Assembly (NCBI GenBank): GCA_032622095.1
Contig: CP136061.1
Location: 61,755,127-61,819,126, forward strand
From: Siphonodentalium dalli
Taxonomy: Eukaryota > Mollusca > Scaphopoda > Gadilida > Siphonodentaliidae
Length of the DNA stretch: 64,000 nt
Direction: 5' to 3'
Part shown: one piece after another, positions 1 through 11,993 of the stretch
How the letters are laid out: each line of letters starts with the position of its first letter
How positions within the stretch are numbered: the stretch's first letter is position 1
The notes under the pieces: model-generated
Databases searched by the model: none
What the model was told of the DNA's origin: nothing
The model's input: only the letters and a program-made list of their open reading frames with translations
Program-made: the position numbers and the translations under genes

Positions 1-584
1 AACATTTTATCAACACGTTCAACAGCTGGAAATTTGATACCTGAAACAACATGAATTGGAAATTTTACAACAACAATAGGTTAAACTTGTTCTGTTATTT
101 TGTTTTTTCCAACAATTTATTAGGGGGTATGTTTTGTTTTAGACCAATATTTGCATATTTACCTCATTTGGTCAAAAGTTTGGATTGAAATCGCCTATAT
201 TTAGAAATTGTCAAACCTTATGGGGTGTCAGCTTGGATGTGATGTAGAAGTATGTGTTCCTTGTAACTACTGAAATTACCCAATTTATTGAAAGTTACAA
301 CGTTAAGAACTAAGTCAGTCATCCTGAGGAAAAACGTTTGACTAACATATGTTAGTCATATTGACTAAGTTTTGTTATCAGCGTAGAAAAATTAAAATAC
401 TTTCCTCTTGATATACGATTCCATCGTTATGTGGAATTTATAGGCATTTTTTTCTTCAAAGGGTGCATATGGAAATTATAGGATGGACACCCCGTCGCCA
501 AACTGAGCCCATATAGCCACGTCCCTATCTAGATATATTATAAGATATCGGAGCAGTTTGAAATTATAAAACGACACTCCTATT
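1..584. other. AT-rich intergenic sequence, nothing recognised
   Basis: No long open frame, no inverted or tandem repeat and no recognisable transposon motif is seen here. Confidence 0.5.
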
Positions 585-870
585 GGTTTGGTTTGGTTTA
601 TTAGGGGTTATCGTTCTAGCCGCTAGGCCACACACGACGTTGTCAATTTTACGGGTGGAGGAAAGACCACGCATAGGCTTGATTTCACCGAGAAATCGTC
701 CCACTGCGTGTAGAAACCACCGACCCCCGGAAAGCAACTGACAAACTTGCCCAAATACACGATTCCGGTCACCTCCATATGACGGGGTTAGAACCAGCTG
801 CGGCAGCGCTGGACGGCCTGTAACGGTGTAATGCACCTGGCATTCTACCGACTGGCACTCTACCGCACCA
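585..870 (-). repeat. SINE-like element, possibly tRNA-derived (minus strand)
   Basis: Read on the minus strand, positions 797-784 give GGTTCTAACCCC, close to the RNA polymerase III B-box consensus GGTTCGANNCC. A loosely A-box-like stretch lies near 868-848. Downstream, at about 660-640, comes a TCCTCCACCCGTAAAATTGAC-like block, and the unit ends in AATAAACCAAACCAAACC near 610-585. This head/body/tail layout, with an A-rich CCAAA tail, resembles tRNA-headed SINEs of marine invertebrates. The family assignment rests on memory of such repeats. The 90-codon open frame inside it (564-836, minus) has no recognisable domain and is probably fortuitous. Confidence 0.45.
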
Positions 871-1786
871 CTCCTATAACCGAGACCATTAGCACGTCCC
901 TGCTTCGATACACCCCCTCCCGATAAAATGGAGCCACGTTACTGCCTCGATGTGTTATGATAAGAGTAGCGGATCAGTTTGAAATAATAGGATGGTCACA
1001 ATATATATAATGCTATACCATCAAAATAATATTTTATTTTCACAAACTGAATGGTTGTAAATTTGTAATTTGTAAAAACAATGATACCAAATTGTTTGTA
1101 GTACTCGTTATTACACTGACTTGTACTTACATGCACACACTACAAACGAACCGTTTAATTGTTAACTTGCGCAGACAAGTGGTCATCAACTTAGCAATCC
1201 GTGAACCGATTGGATAGCTCTGATAAGCGTTCACCTCTCAACTTATGATTGGTTATTTCTTTTGTAACTTTGGCCCGCCGTGATTCAATATATTGCTAAT
1301 CACTCACAGGCAAAGGTTTGTCCGTAAGCAATCTACAATAATCAACAGTAGATCTTTGTGAGATTTTGTTAGCTCATCGTTTCATAGTACCGGCGTTCTC
1401 ACTAATCACAATATGATAGCACGCATTGTAACTTCCCCATATAAATTGTTGTCAGTTATTTTAGCTCTATATTCATGTCCGTCTAATTTGAACTGGTATT
1501 CAGATAACACTGATAACAGGTGCATGGGAGCAGAGTGGGGAGTTAGTTTTTTCTAAGTTTTACAGCTGCCTTTTAGGGGTTTCACCTCTCGCCCAGTCTA
1601 AGGTATTACAATAATACGGCTAAATTTTCCCTGTACTATGAAACCACTGTGATAGTTAACACAAATTTGTAATTACAAATTAATAAATACAATTTGTATT
1701 TACAGGTATAAAATTGTTCATAGTATTGACCCCTGATGTCAGTTAAATGTTGAAGATTCAGGGGAGATTTAATTGAGACATAAAAG
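871..1786. other. Intergenic sequence, nothing recognised
   Basis: No coding signal, clear repeat structure or transposon end could be found. Confidence 0.45.
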
Positions 1787-2172
1787 ATGCTAAATGGACA
1801 TTACAATTTAGACACCAGTTGCCTTTTTCAAATGGCTCCACACACAACAACAAGAGGAAATAGCAGGAAATTATATAGACAAAAGTTCAACAAGAATGTT
1901 GGAAAATACTTCTTCACGCAGCGTGTGGTTTCGTCTTGGAATAGTCTGCCAGACCATATATATCGTTCAACTAAAATCTGGATGAATTTAAGACTAACAT
2001 ATAGACGCTTACTTCTATCACTTGAAGTATGATTACGAATACGCCAATTGATATACTCACACTAATATGCATATTATGCAAATCCATTAATTTATTCAAT
2101 TGTATCGGAACTAAAAGTCAAATGACTTGTTCCGAGATAATAATGATGATGATGATGATGATGATGATGTCT
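1787..2172 (+). pseudogene. 3' remnant of a CR1/L2-like non-LTR retrotransposon with (GAT)n tail
   Basis: The 81-codon frame at 1787-2032 contains TTTRGNSRKLY, then FFTQRVVSSWNSLPDHI. This matches the conserved extreme C-terminus of CR1/L2/RTE-like ORF2 proteins (TRG-S-KLY ... FF-RV---WN-LP). The stop is followed by about 110 bp of 3' sequence and then a run of GAT repeats at about 2140-2169, the kind of short tandem 3' tail used by L2/CR1 elements instead of poly(A). The endonuclease and reverse transcriptase domains are absent, so this is a strongly 5'-truncated dead copy. The family match is established knowledge; the exact clade is not resolved. Confidence 0.75.
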
Positions 2173-2516
2173 TGTCCACTGGAAGCTGACAAAAGCTAAT
2201 GAGAGGCAGAGCACCCTGCTGTTTCAGTCAGTCAGAAAGTTTAAATAAAATGAGCAAGAAAGCCCCACGTCATTCTGTTCGTAAGTTTCTATACTAGAAA
2301 ATAAATAGCCTAAACATGTTACCCGGGGTCTGAAAATTATTCTTTGTTATGCGCTTATTCTCTTATCAAAAAGATATTGAGAAGGACAAATAGAATATAC
2401 TATAAATATAATAAAAGATTGAGAATGTTACAGTATAATGTACAATACATACACGGACTCTTATGGTGCCATACTATCTCAAATACATTGTAAAATCAAA
2501 CTCGTGATCATAGCAA
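2173..2516. other. Intergenic spacer, nothing recognised
   Basis: AT-rich sequence between the CR1/L2-like scrap and the trinucleotide tract. No feature is seen. Confidence 0.4.
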
Positions 2517-3110
2517 TATTATCATCATCACATCGTCGTTGTCATCATCATAATCATAATCAACACCATGATGATGATGATCATCATCATCATCATCACC
2601 ATGATGATAATCATCATCACCATCGTCGTCGTCACCACCACCACCAACATCATTGTCGTCGTTAGTATATTCGCAGTTCACAAACATCATCACATAAGCA
2701 TCGTCGTCTCTATTCGCCGTTCACCACCACCATCATCATCATCATCCTCCTCCTCATCATCATCATCATCATCATCACGACGACCACCACCAACAACATC
2801 ATTGTCATCGTTAGTATATTCGCAGTTCCCCAACATAATCATCACATAATCATCGTCGTCGTCGCTATCGTATTCGCATTTCACAACCACCACCACCGTC
2901 ATCATCATTATCATCAGCATTATCACCATCACCATCATGACCACCATCTTAATCATCACCATCACCATCATCATCATCGTCATCACCATCATCGTCAACC
3001 TCTTAATCCTCACCATAACCATCATCATCGTCATCATCATCACCATCGCCCTCTTAATCCTCACCACCACCATCATCATCATCTATATCATCATCGTCGT
3101 CGTTACCATC
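2517..3110. repeat. Compound (CAT/CAC/CGT)n trinucleotide microsatellite
   Basis: About 600 bp of imperfect ATC/CAT/CAC/CGT triplets. All long frames in it translate as His, Asp, Met or Ile runs and are not genes. A non-repetitive phrase, GTATATTCGCAG, recurs at about 2666 and 2814 and in degenerate form near 2870, so the tract also has a higher-order unit of roughly 150 bp. Confidence 0.9.
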
Positions 3111-3516
3111 ATATTGAAATATGATGTCGCGATGACAGCATTCCCGTGTGAATGACGCGAGGTTGTGAAATAAATAAATAGTTTGTAAATACATGTAGTA
3201 ACGGGCACAGGCACACTGGCTTGGTCTTATAATTATTTTTTCCCCCGCGTACTTCCCACATAATTCACTGACATGAGCGATATAATACAACTGCTTGTAG
3301 TACATGCAAATAATATTTAGCACATATCACAATCGACACATTAAAACGACATTATTATAACTAGTTATGGTTTCATGACATAAATTCTGGATGTGGATGT
3401 GCCTAGAATATATTAACATTACATATACTATTATATAATTATTGCACCTGCATGTTAAATGTGATTTTTGCCTTGCTTTTGTATTTGAATATGTAAATCT
3501 TACATACTTATGTATT
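3111..3516. other. Intergenic spacer
   Basis: No gene or repeat recognised. Ends at the fold-back MITE. Confidence 0.4.
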
Positions 3517-3950
3517 GGCTGCGGACACACGTACCAAAGTAGCCATGGCATTTTAGGTGTGACAATTTATTTTGGTGCAGTTTGGTGACAATTGGTCGTC
3601 ATATTTTTGTGCCATAGCTTGCCATGTTGCGCGCTGAGTTTCCGCACCATTAGTCGACTCGACCAATTAACCCATTGCGTTTCACCATGCAAGGTTGATC
3701 TCTACTCATTACGTTTTGCTACATTGTATTCTCTACGATATATATAATTGCACGATCGATCGTCCAGAATTGTGTTTGACCGTGGCAATCCCTCACTCAC
3801 ATATCATGCATGATCATTGTGCGAATATGCAGCGGGAGACATGGCTAGCTATGGCTTATTAATTATGACAACTAATTGTCACCAAACTCCACCATATATA
3901 ATTGTCACATCTGCTATGCCATCGCTACTGTGATCCGTGTGTCCGCAGCC
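3517..3950. mobile_element. Fold-back MITE with about 100-bp inverted arms
   Basis: The left end starts GGCTGCGGACACACG and the right end finishes CGTGTGTCCGCAGCC. The inverted match continues inward for about 100 bp with scattered mismatches (GGTGACAATT near 3581 against AATTGTCACC near 3871). ATT precedes the left end (3514-3516) and follows the right end (3951-3953), consistent with a 3-bp target duplication. No coding capacity. The superfamily is uncertain; 3-bp duplications are typical of PIF/Harbinger, but there the target is usually TWA. Confidence 0.75.
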
Positions 3951-6900
3951 ATTGGTTTGTTGAGATTAAAGAATTGAATGACCATCAACGTTATATAGTA
4001 AAGGGCACCATCACACAGGCGTTCAGCTATAGTCTATACACACACGAGTAGGAACTGTCTATCTGTCTGTTTGTTCGCGATTTTCTCCCAGACCCCTGGA
4101 CCGATTTCAACCAAATTTGGTTTGATGACTCGGGGTATCCTGGCGATAAGGACCTGTGGATCAGCACTTGTCCGCATATTCGAAATCCAATATCGAATCC
4201 GGGAGCCGATGTCGACATCGAATCGATTCTCGAATCGAATTGGCTCGCCGCCAGTCCAGAAGGTAGGTCTTCGAAGTCAGTCCTGATTTTATAATTATAA
4301 GGTGTCTATAAACTTCAGGTTAAGTAAGTTATACAGCAAATAATATCGCATTTGCAATTTCCGGTTGTATTCCGTGTATATGTAAGTTATATATATATGT
4401 ACATTCGATTATGTTTTATTAATTGAATTTAATTGTATCAAAGTTATGTGTATGCACACACATCATTATGCAGTTTGCAGTTAATCAATAATTTCGATCT
4501 GGTTTGATATCAATACCGGACAATCTGCATACATATTCATGGCATAATTACGTGTCACTTACGCGCGATATATTTACATGTATAGTATATATATACGTGT
4601 ACATCCACAATGCATACTACGCCCTTTTGAACAGTTTTCCATTGTGTGACCCTTTTGTTGACGGTCTAGTGAAAAAAACCTCTAATAATACGAACTTAGC
4701 ATGCAACAAATATCGTGGAAGCATCACTCATATATTTCATCATAGTGTTAATGATGGTGTCCGAATCGATTTCGACGACGAATCACGCCGGTGATATTGA
4801 CATCGAATCGAATCTCAAATATTCGCAGGACCCTACATGTCGGATGTTATAACGCCGTTAGTTTTTCCATTTTTTTTTTTTTTTAAATTAAAATGTTTAA
4901 AATATAAAAATGTACGCGAAGCGCACAAAGGGGCCGCCGCTGGATAAAGGCTGCGTCTAAGATTAAAATGTGCAGCTCCTCCGACGCTGATAAAGCTAGT
5001 CAGTATATAAAACATTGTAATAAAATAATTGTTTCACATGAAGCTAATGTTTACTAATGCACTCTTGTTCTGTGATATAAATAGCAACAGACATAATCAA
5101 AATCATTACAAAAACGAAAAAGAGTTGGGACATAACTGTGATAATTATGCATCTGGCCTCGTGGAACAACCCTTGTATGTGAATGAAAAGAGTCCCTGGA
5201 GAACAGATTGTATTCGTTCAATACATCACATCCGTTCCCATAACCCTCCAATGAGAGGATAATTCTCATCTGTAAGCTTGCATGACAATAAGCTCTGGAA
5301 CGCATTCGATAATTGCAATTGCCCAGGAGTAGCGAGAATACAGATTTGTGAATGAATGACTTGGGATATCTGCTTGGAACAGGGTGTCATTACAGTCGGC
5401 CCTTGTTTGATCTCGTATGAATGATCTTTCCGGCGTGCAATTTACGACATGACACAATGCTGAAACAACTCCCACGCGATCGATTAACGCAGAGAAAAGG
5501 GCACGAACGCGAAACGTCTTACCGGATGCAAAGAAAGCGATTCTCACCATCCACGTGTCAGTACAATAGGGGGAGGTAATTATTACTATCAAAAAGGCGT
5601 GCTTCAGATTGACTGGACAGTCGACTCAGTAATGGAGACAGACGTAAAAAGAAATGCTTTTAAAGTACTCACCTCACTTCCGTCAGAAGTGTCGATGCAT
5701 CAACCGTGGCTTGTTAGGAAGTAAAGGGGCTAAATGACTTCCAGTAACATGAAGAATGAGGGTAACACCCCCTCGCCGTGTTTGGCGCGCTCGTTATTAA
5801 TTTAGATTTTTGTTTTAATCTATATTTTCATTAGTCTTCTTACCGACAAGCCCCTGAAGCTGTCCTACAAATGTTGGTGATCACGAGTATTTTTCTTATG
5901 TCATGTAAGCTGAAAATTACCATAGGAAAGAATAGAGCACGCTGCTATTGGCAACGCGCGGCAAGTCACGGCGCGTAGCCAGAAGTTGCGTAATCGGGTT
6001 TAAGTGGAAGTTGTTGACTATTAACATGACGTTGTTTAAGTTGAATCCCACGGAACATACTCAGATATTTGATAACAGAAAAAAAGGATATGTCACTTCA
6101 AAGTAATACCGATAACAAAAATTCGTGCACTTTCTTTTAAAACTTTCTGGTCGATTGAATTACAATGCAGATAATCGTACTTTCGTTGGGTATTCGGGAT
6201 TCCAGCATGAAAACTGATTTCATGAACGATCCCCGAAATTCAATATCAAACTTAAAGACATATTATGTACTTGTTCGGGTGCGTGAAACTGATAAGTTAG
6301 TAATCAGGCACTATGCCAATTGGAGGAATGCAACATTCTACTAACACCGTCGAACATCTGAAGCAAATCGACCGTACAACTCCATAGAAAACATCGTCTG
6401 AACTATGCTCAAATGTAAATATTTACTACTGGATTCGGGACGCATATATCGGCAATAAACTAATGAAACCGATTTCACCATCGAGAGTCACTGCATTTAA
6501 TTAATAATTAGAATGACGGTGTGTGTTGTCAATTTAGATATACTATTGTAAAAATAACCACTTTGAACAAGATTATTTTCCATTTCTATATTTGATCACC
6601 CTATACCGGAGTGTTTCACATCACTTTAACAGAGTAAGTTTATCTCATAATTAGACCGCAGAAAAAGAAATACAATATCAATATATAATACTGATTTCTT
6701 TTGAGATATATATCAGAAATAAGCCGTGCCATACATATCTGAAAATCGTGAGCCAGAGACAAAGAAAGGGAATCGTCGTTTAACCTATATCATGACGGGA
6801 GCTGCGCTGGAGCAGCATTAAAGATCCCGTGCTAATACATTTCCTTATATACGAGAGTCTCCGATATAAGATAAAATCGTGTTAAAAGCAACTGCGACGA

Positions 6901-7027
6901 ATTGTCTGCAAAGTTGCCAGACAAATTTCCCAGTGTGTGGACATACATGTAGCCTTACTGCCAGGGGCCAATACTCTAACACTTCTACACATGTAACATA
7001 CAAGCCGGTAAACGTTCGAGTACAATA
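3951..7027. other. 3-kb intergenic stretch without a convincing gene
   Basis: 4060-4170 resembles a dispersed invertebrate repeat (TCTGTCTGTTTG, then ACCGATTTCAACCAAATTTGG-like sequence). ATCGAATCGA-type motifs recur at about 4217-4245 and 4800-4815. A T-run lies at 4867-4884. The open frame on the minus strand at 5266-5592 (108 codons) has no recognisable domain. From 5600 to 6780 nothing is recognised. At 6790-6875 there is a CATGACGGGAGCTGCGCTGG module that recurs at 9335-9420 on the far side of the 888-bp array. Confidence 0.4.
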
Positions 7028-7435
7028 GGGTACGTTCATACATTGGCAAGTTTGCACGGGATTTTTTGCAGCCATTTTCTCACAGAACACCCTATGGTGC
7101 CAGCATATGAACGGAAACATGCATATAAAATGCATATGTACCACATCTAACGACATGAGAAGTAAAACACTATGTAGTTCCACTAGTAGCGATACTATCG
7201 ATATTTGCCTTTAAATACCAAGAATCAACCATACAGTAATTTTAAGGCAAATTAAGTGTCAGTATATAGCATTGTTAAATGTTAATTACGCCTCACGTCG
7301 TTAGATTTGGTAAATATGCATGGTATATGCATGGTATATGCATGTTGCCGTTCATATTCTGGCACAATAGGAGTTGCTATGAGAAAATGTCTGGGAAAAA
7401 ACGCCTTGCAAACTTGCCAGTGTGTAAACGCAGCC
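7028..7435. mobile_element. TTAA-type MITE, array copy 1
   Basis: Inverted arms of about 140 bp: the left arm has CATTGGCAAGTTTGCACGG near 7040, the right arm CCTTGCAAACTTGCCAGTG near 7404. TTAA follows the right end at 7436-7439. The left flank is CAATA rather than TTAA, so the copy 1 border differs from copies 2 and 3. Confidence 0.7.
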
Positions 7436-7913
7436 TTAATCTGAAATACTATACACATCGCACATAATGCTTTCTTAGTTCTTATGATGGGATTCTTGTT
7501 AGTAACAAAATATGAACGGCTATATGCATATGAAATGCATATTTACCAAAGGGGTAAATTTTATCGTTTAACGGTGCTATAGCCTAGTTTTAAAACCCTA
7601 TATTGTTGTAAAGTTATAAAAGAGCGTTTGTTTACAATTTCAACGCAACGTTATCGCTCGAAATTTAGCATCGAAAAAATTTAATTTTCTTTTAAGTGTC
7701 AATCGTGTTATCAGAATCCAATCAACTTTACAACATTAATACATATTAAAATATCGGAATGGCTAGAGTGCCGTATACGGTACATTAGCCAAACTGCGGA
7801 AATACCGCAGATCTATGAGTTGCTTACATGACGTCAACGCCAAAATGAGCGCTTTCGTCACAACAGTTATTTAACGCCAAATCAACGGGCACATGTATAG
7901 TATGTCTTATTAA

Positions 7914-8322
7914 GGGTATAGGTTCATACACTGACAAGTTTTCACGGCATTTTTTGCAGCCATTGTATCACAGAACACCCTATGGTGCCAGCATATGAAC
8001 GGAAACATGCATATAAAATGCATATATACCACATCTAACGACATGAGAAGTAAAACACTATGTAGTTCCACTAGTAGCGATACTATCGATATTTGCCTTT
8101 AAATACCAAGAATCAACCATGCAGTAATTTTAAGGCAAATTAAGTGTCAGTATATAGCATTGTTAAATGTTAATTACGCCTCACGTCGTTAGATTTGGTA
8201 AATATGCATGGTATATGCATGGTATATGCATGTTGCCGTTCATATTCTGGCACAATAGGAGTTGCTATGAGAAATGTCTGGGAAAAAACGCCTTGCAAAC
8301 TTGCCAGTGTGTAAACGCAGCC
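7914..8322. mobile_element. TTAA-type MITE, array copy 2
   Basis: Flanked by TTAA at 7910-7913 and 8323-8326. The left end is GGGTATAGGTTCATACACTG, and the right end reads TGTGTAAACGCAGCC before TTAA. TTAA target duplications are diagnostic of the piggyBac and Kolobok superfamilies; the GG terminus rather than CCC favours Kolobok-like. Confidence 0.75.
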
Positions 8323-8801
8323 TTAATCTGAAATACTATACACATCGCACATTTATGCTTTCTTTAGTTCTTATGATGGGATTCTTGTTAGTAACAGAAT
8401 ATGAACGGCTATATGCATATGAAATGCATATTTACCAAAGGGGTAAATTGTATCGTTTAACGGTGCTATAGCCTAGTTTTAAAACCCTATATTGTTGTAA
8501 AGTTATAAAAGAGCGTTTGTTTACAATTCAACGCAACGTTATCGCTCGAAATTTAGCATCGAAAAAAAATAATTTCTTTTAAGTGTCAATCGTGTTATCA
8601 GAATCCAATCAACTTTACAACAATAATACATATTAAAATATCGGAATGGCTAGAGTGCCGTATACGGTACATTAGCCAAACTGCGGAAATACCGCAGATC
8701 TATGAGTTGCTTACATGACGTCAACGCCAAAATGAGCGCTTTCGCCACATACAGTTATTTAACGCCAAATCAACGGGCACATGTATAGAATGTCTTATTA
8801 A

Positions 8802-9212
8802 GGGTATAGGTTCACACACTGTCAAGTTTTCACGGCATTTTTTGCAGCCATTGTATCACAGAACTCCCTATGGTGCCAGCATATGAACGGAAACATGCAT
8901 ATAAAAATGCATAAGTACCACATCTAACGACATGAGAAGTAAAACACTATGTAGTTCCACTAGTAGCGATACTATCGATATTTGCCTTTAAATACCAAGA
9001 ATCAACTATACAGTAATTTTTAGGCAAATTAAGTGTCAGTATAAGCACTGATAAATGTTAATTACTCCTCACGTCGTTAGATTTGGTAAATATGCATGGT
9101 ATATGCATGGTATATGCATGTTGCCGTTCATATTCTGGCACAATAGGAGTTGCTATGAGAAAATGCCTGAAAAATAAATGCCTTGAAAACTTGCCAGTAT
9201 GTGAACGCAGCC
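8802..9212. mobile_element. TTAA-type MITE, array copy 3
   Basis: Same structure as copy 2, with TTAA at 8798-8801 and 9213-9216 and the same inverted arms. Confidence 0.75.
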
Positions 9213-9285
9213 TTAATCTGAAATACTATACACATCGCACATATATGCTTTCTTTAGTTCTTATGATGGGATTCTTATTTGTAAT

Positions 9286-9758
9286 ATATACATCACACAA
9301 TATCATTAGAAGTGACACATGCCTATCCCTTTCATGACGGGAGCTGCGCTGGTTCAGCATTAAATTATCTTGTGCCAGTGGATCCCCTTATATGTATGCG
9401 AGTCTCCCATAGGGAGCCTCGCATATTTAAGACAATGCACTGACTTATACACGCTCAATGAAAATAGTGTTAGGCCGACCATTTTCTTATACACGCAAGG
9501 CTCCCTATTGTGAGTTTCGCAAACTCCCAGGAAGCTGCAGTTATGGAAGGGTTAACTGTGACGTCATTTCTGACGTTTTAGTTCGAAGACAGGAGCTTTG
9601 TGTTGGATTACTATATATCACTCTAGAATCAATATGGATTTCCAAACTGGGTTCCAAAATCAAAATCTGGCCACATTAATTTTGACGAAATCATGAGTCG
9701 AAATAAAAACAGAATACCTGTATATATACAGGTATTTGTCCCCCCCCCCCCCCCCGAC
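9286..9758. other. Spacer with short fold-back and poly-C run
   Basis: 9389-9431 is a near-palindrome (CTTATATGTATGCGAG ... CTCGCATATTTAAG) related to the two 69-bp palindromes inside the MITE at 25753-26144. A run of 16 C lies at 9740-9755. No gene is seen. Confidence 0.6.
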
Positions 9759-11009
9759 TAGTGTTCGGTCCGAATATTCGAATATTCGCTTGTAAAAATA
9801 AATATTCGAATATTCGAATAATTATTTGACTATTCGAATATTCGAGAATAATCTCCGGGTAAATGTTTCCTGGTTTGTTATTAGTCTGAGGGTCTGTTAA
9901 AAGTATAGTCTATTTTCCACTGACCATCAACGAATTAATATGACGTAACTGTAACGTTCTGATTTGATTGGCGTCATGACATCGAAATAATTTGATTGGC
10001 TAGGTGTAAACCAGACCGTGCTTGCATGTGGTCATAGGAAGCGGACCCATAAGGCATGTTTTGTTTGCGCGTTGTCACTTGAGTGTATAATATGGCGTCA
10101 ATTCGAAGAAATCAGATATATGGACTCACTTCACGTTGGATGCCAAAACTAAAAAGTCAACCTGCAAGCTCAATCCAGATCATGTTCTTAGTTATTGTGG
10201 TATGAGTCTGTGTCATATACGGCATATACTTCATTATTGTGGTACTACGACCAACTTCTGGAACCATGCATGGGACATTGACTACTTGAACTTCACAAAC
10301 AGATAAACTCTGGCTATTAAGCCAAACTACTTTCTTTTTCTCTCTTTATTGCGTATAGCATATGCATGGATAAATATGCTATTTCATTAAAGGTACTCAA
10401 TCCGAACAGAGGGTCCCCATCTCAACATATTCCAACAACAACAATCCGATAAGAGGGTCCTATTTTACTATTTCTTTGGCTTTGGGGGTAAAAAAATATT
10501 TGATTCGAGTAGAGGAACCCATCAAACAAAGCTCAAGAGTTATTAGATATTGATTTTTGAAATTGTTATTTACTCGAGATGAGTACTAATAATTGCCTTC
10601 AACTGCCATAATCTGCTCGGGATGTGTACACCAAAATCTATTCAAACAGACAAGGATGGATAACTCTAAAATAAAGTGGTAATACTAACGCAATTTTGAC
10701 TGAGTTCTGGGCCAGAAAGTATTCCCGATAATGAAAAATAATAGATTTCTAAAATCGATATCTAACAAATCTGAGCTTTGATGGGTGACTTCCTCGACTC
10801 GAATCAAATATTTTTGACACCCGAAGCCATTGAAATAGTAATTGAGAGGAGTTTTATCGGATTGAGTACCTTTAAATAATAAATTGGTTCCAAAATATGT
10901 TATCTATATAATTTTATAATTTATCTAAATATTCGAATACTATTCGAATATTCGCTCGTTATTCGAACCGAACATTCGAATACCTAAATCCGTCGAATAC
11001 CGAACACTA
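9759..11009. mobile_element. Non-autonomous hAT-like element
   Basis: The ends are TAGTGTTCGG at left and CCGAACACTA at right. Both subterminal regions are packed with ATTCGAATATTCG motifs. The 8-bp sequence CCCCCGAC stands immediately outside both ends (9751-9758 and 11010-11017). An 8-bp target duplication with TAG/CAG termini is the hAT signature. No transposase is encoded. The element is interrupted by a TTAA MITE at 10391-10871, so it is older than that insertion. Confidence 0.85.
10391..10871. mobile_element. TTAA MITE, AGGTACTCAATCCG family, nested in hAT-like element
   Basis: Starts AGGTACTCAATCCGA and ends TCGGATTGAGTACCT, with TTAA on both sides (10387-10390 and 10872-10875). Internal phrases such as AGAGGGTCCCCAT, AACAACAACA and CGAGTCGAGGAA-like sequence recur in the copies at 29673 and 45374-46310. 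481 bp, non-coding. Confidence 0.88.
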
Positions 11010-11017
11010 CCCCCGAC

Positions 11018-11984
11018 TCTATGATTTTATGATTTCGGTGTGTGTAGAGTAGAAATTTACCACAGAAGCTGATGGTATGACGAATAACTTAATGGTAAAA
11101 TGCCACTATACGATGATGCGCCGTGTATTTGTTTCATATGTATAGTTATTACACGCTTGTTCCTAGAAATACAGTGTTATTACTGTTCCATATTTACAAA
11201 TCCGTATGGAAAGTATGTTCCATGCGCATATCGTTGACGTCAAATGACCTATATGACGTTCGCCTCAATCGTGAAACGGATCTCTAAAAAAAAAATTATC
11301 ACACATGACAAAACAAGCACTGTATGCGCCTAAATACACCTTGTATTTAAGTCGGTATTTTTTAATGCACCGATTCTAGTGACGTGTAATAAACACAGAA
11401 CCACACGAGTGTGTTAATCGGTTTGTTGATACGGCACGTGATTGTAATTGGAAATGTATATATCCCGCCTGAAGGAACCAAGGTTTTCTGCAATTAATGT
11501 TTCGAAACTATATATATATGTCCATAGTCGAAGTTAAAACAGTTCATGGTGATAATATGTTACCATGGTTATCATGGTTGACGATTTTAATGCTAGGACT
11601 GACAGATTATACTCAAGATGACAAAATCGCACCCGCGCAACACACTCAGCGGTGTTCACCAGATCCAAAAAAGAAACAACTTTGGGTAGTTTACATGATA
11701 TTGTGAGAACATAAAACATATACAAATACAATATATGGTGTGCAACAGTGGAAATGGGTTTTTCAGTGTGAATGGGGTAACTATTCAATATCTGTATTAT
11801 CGCGCAACACAATAATGTTTGATGACATGCATCACTAAATCGCGCCATCTCCTCGAAAATGTTGGAGATATCGCGACTGAGTGAAGATATCATGCATTAT
11901 TCGTTTATGAACTCTCGTTGGAGATTTTAAGTAGTATATTCTTATTTTTGGAGTTAAAGAGTTTCGTAAAATTAATTAAATTCC
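11018..11984. other. Intergenic sequence
   Basis: No repeat end is recognised. The 119-codon minus-strand frame at 11534-11893 has no recognisable domain and is treated as fortuitous. Confidence 0.4.
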
Positions 11985-11993
11985 GATAATTTC

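Larger units (their letters stand above)
7028..9285. repeat. Tandem array of an 888-bp unit (about 2.5 copies)
   Basis: The phrase CACAGAAC(A/T)CCCTATGG occurs at 7081, 7969 and 8857, exactly 888 bp apart each time. The copies differ by scattered substitutions and small indels. Each unit contains a 409-bp TTAA-bounded MITE plus about 480 bp of spacer, and the third unit stops about halfway. The small open frames in it (7279-7467, 8274-8471, 9083-9337) are the same piece of repeat and are not genes. Confidence 0.9.

Noticed and set aside
2438-3082. Open frames with His, Asp, Met or Ser runs
   Set aside because: Produced by the trinucleotide tract; overlapping frames on both strands are equally open.
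5266-5592. 108-codon minus-strand frame
   Set aside because: No domain recognised. A possible donor (CCG|GTAAGA) lies inside it, but there is no matching acceptor or neighbouring exon that I can support.
11534-11893. 119-codon minus-strand frame
   Set aside because: No recognisable motif; composition like random AT-rich sequence.
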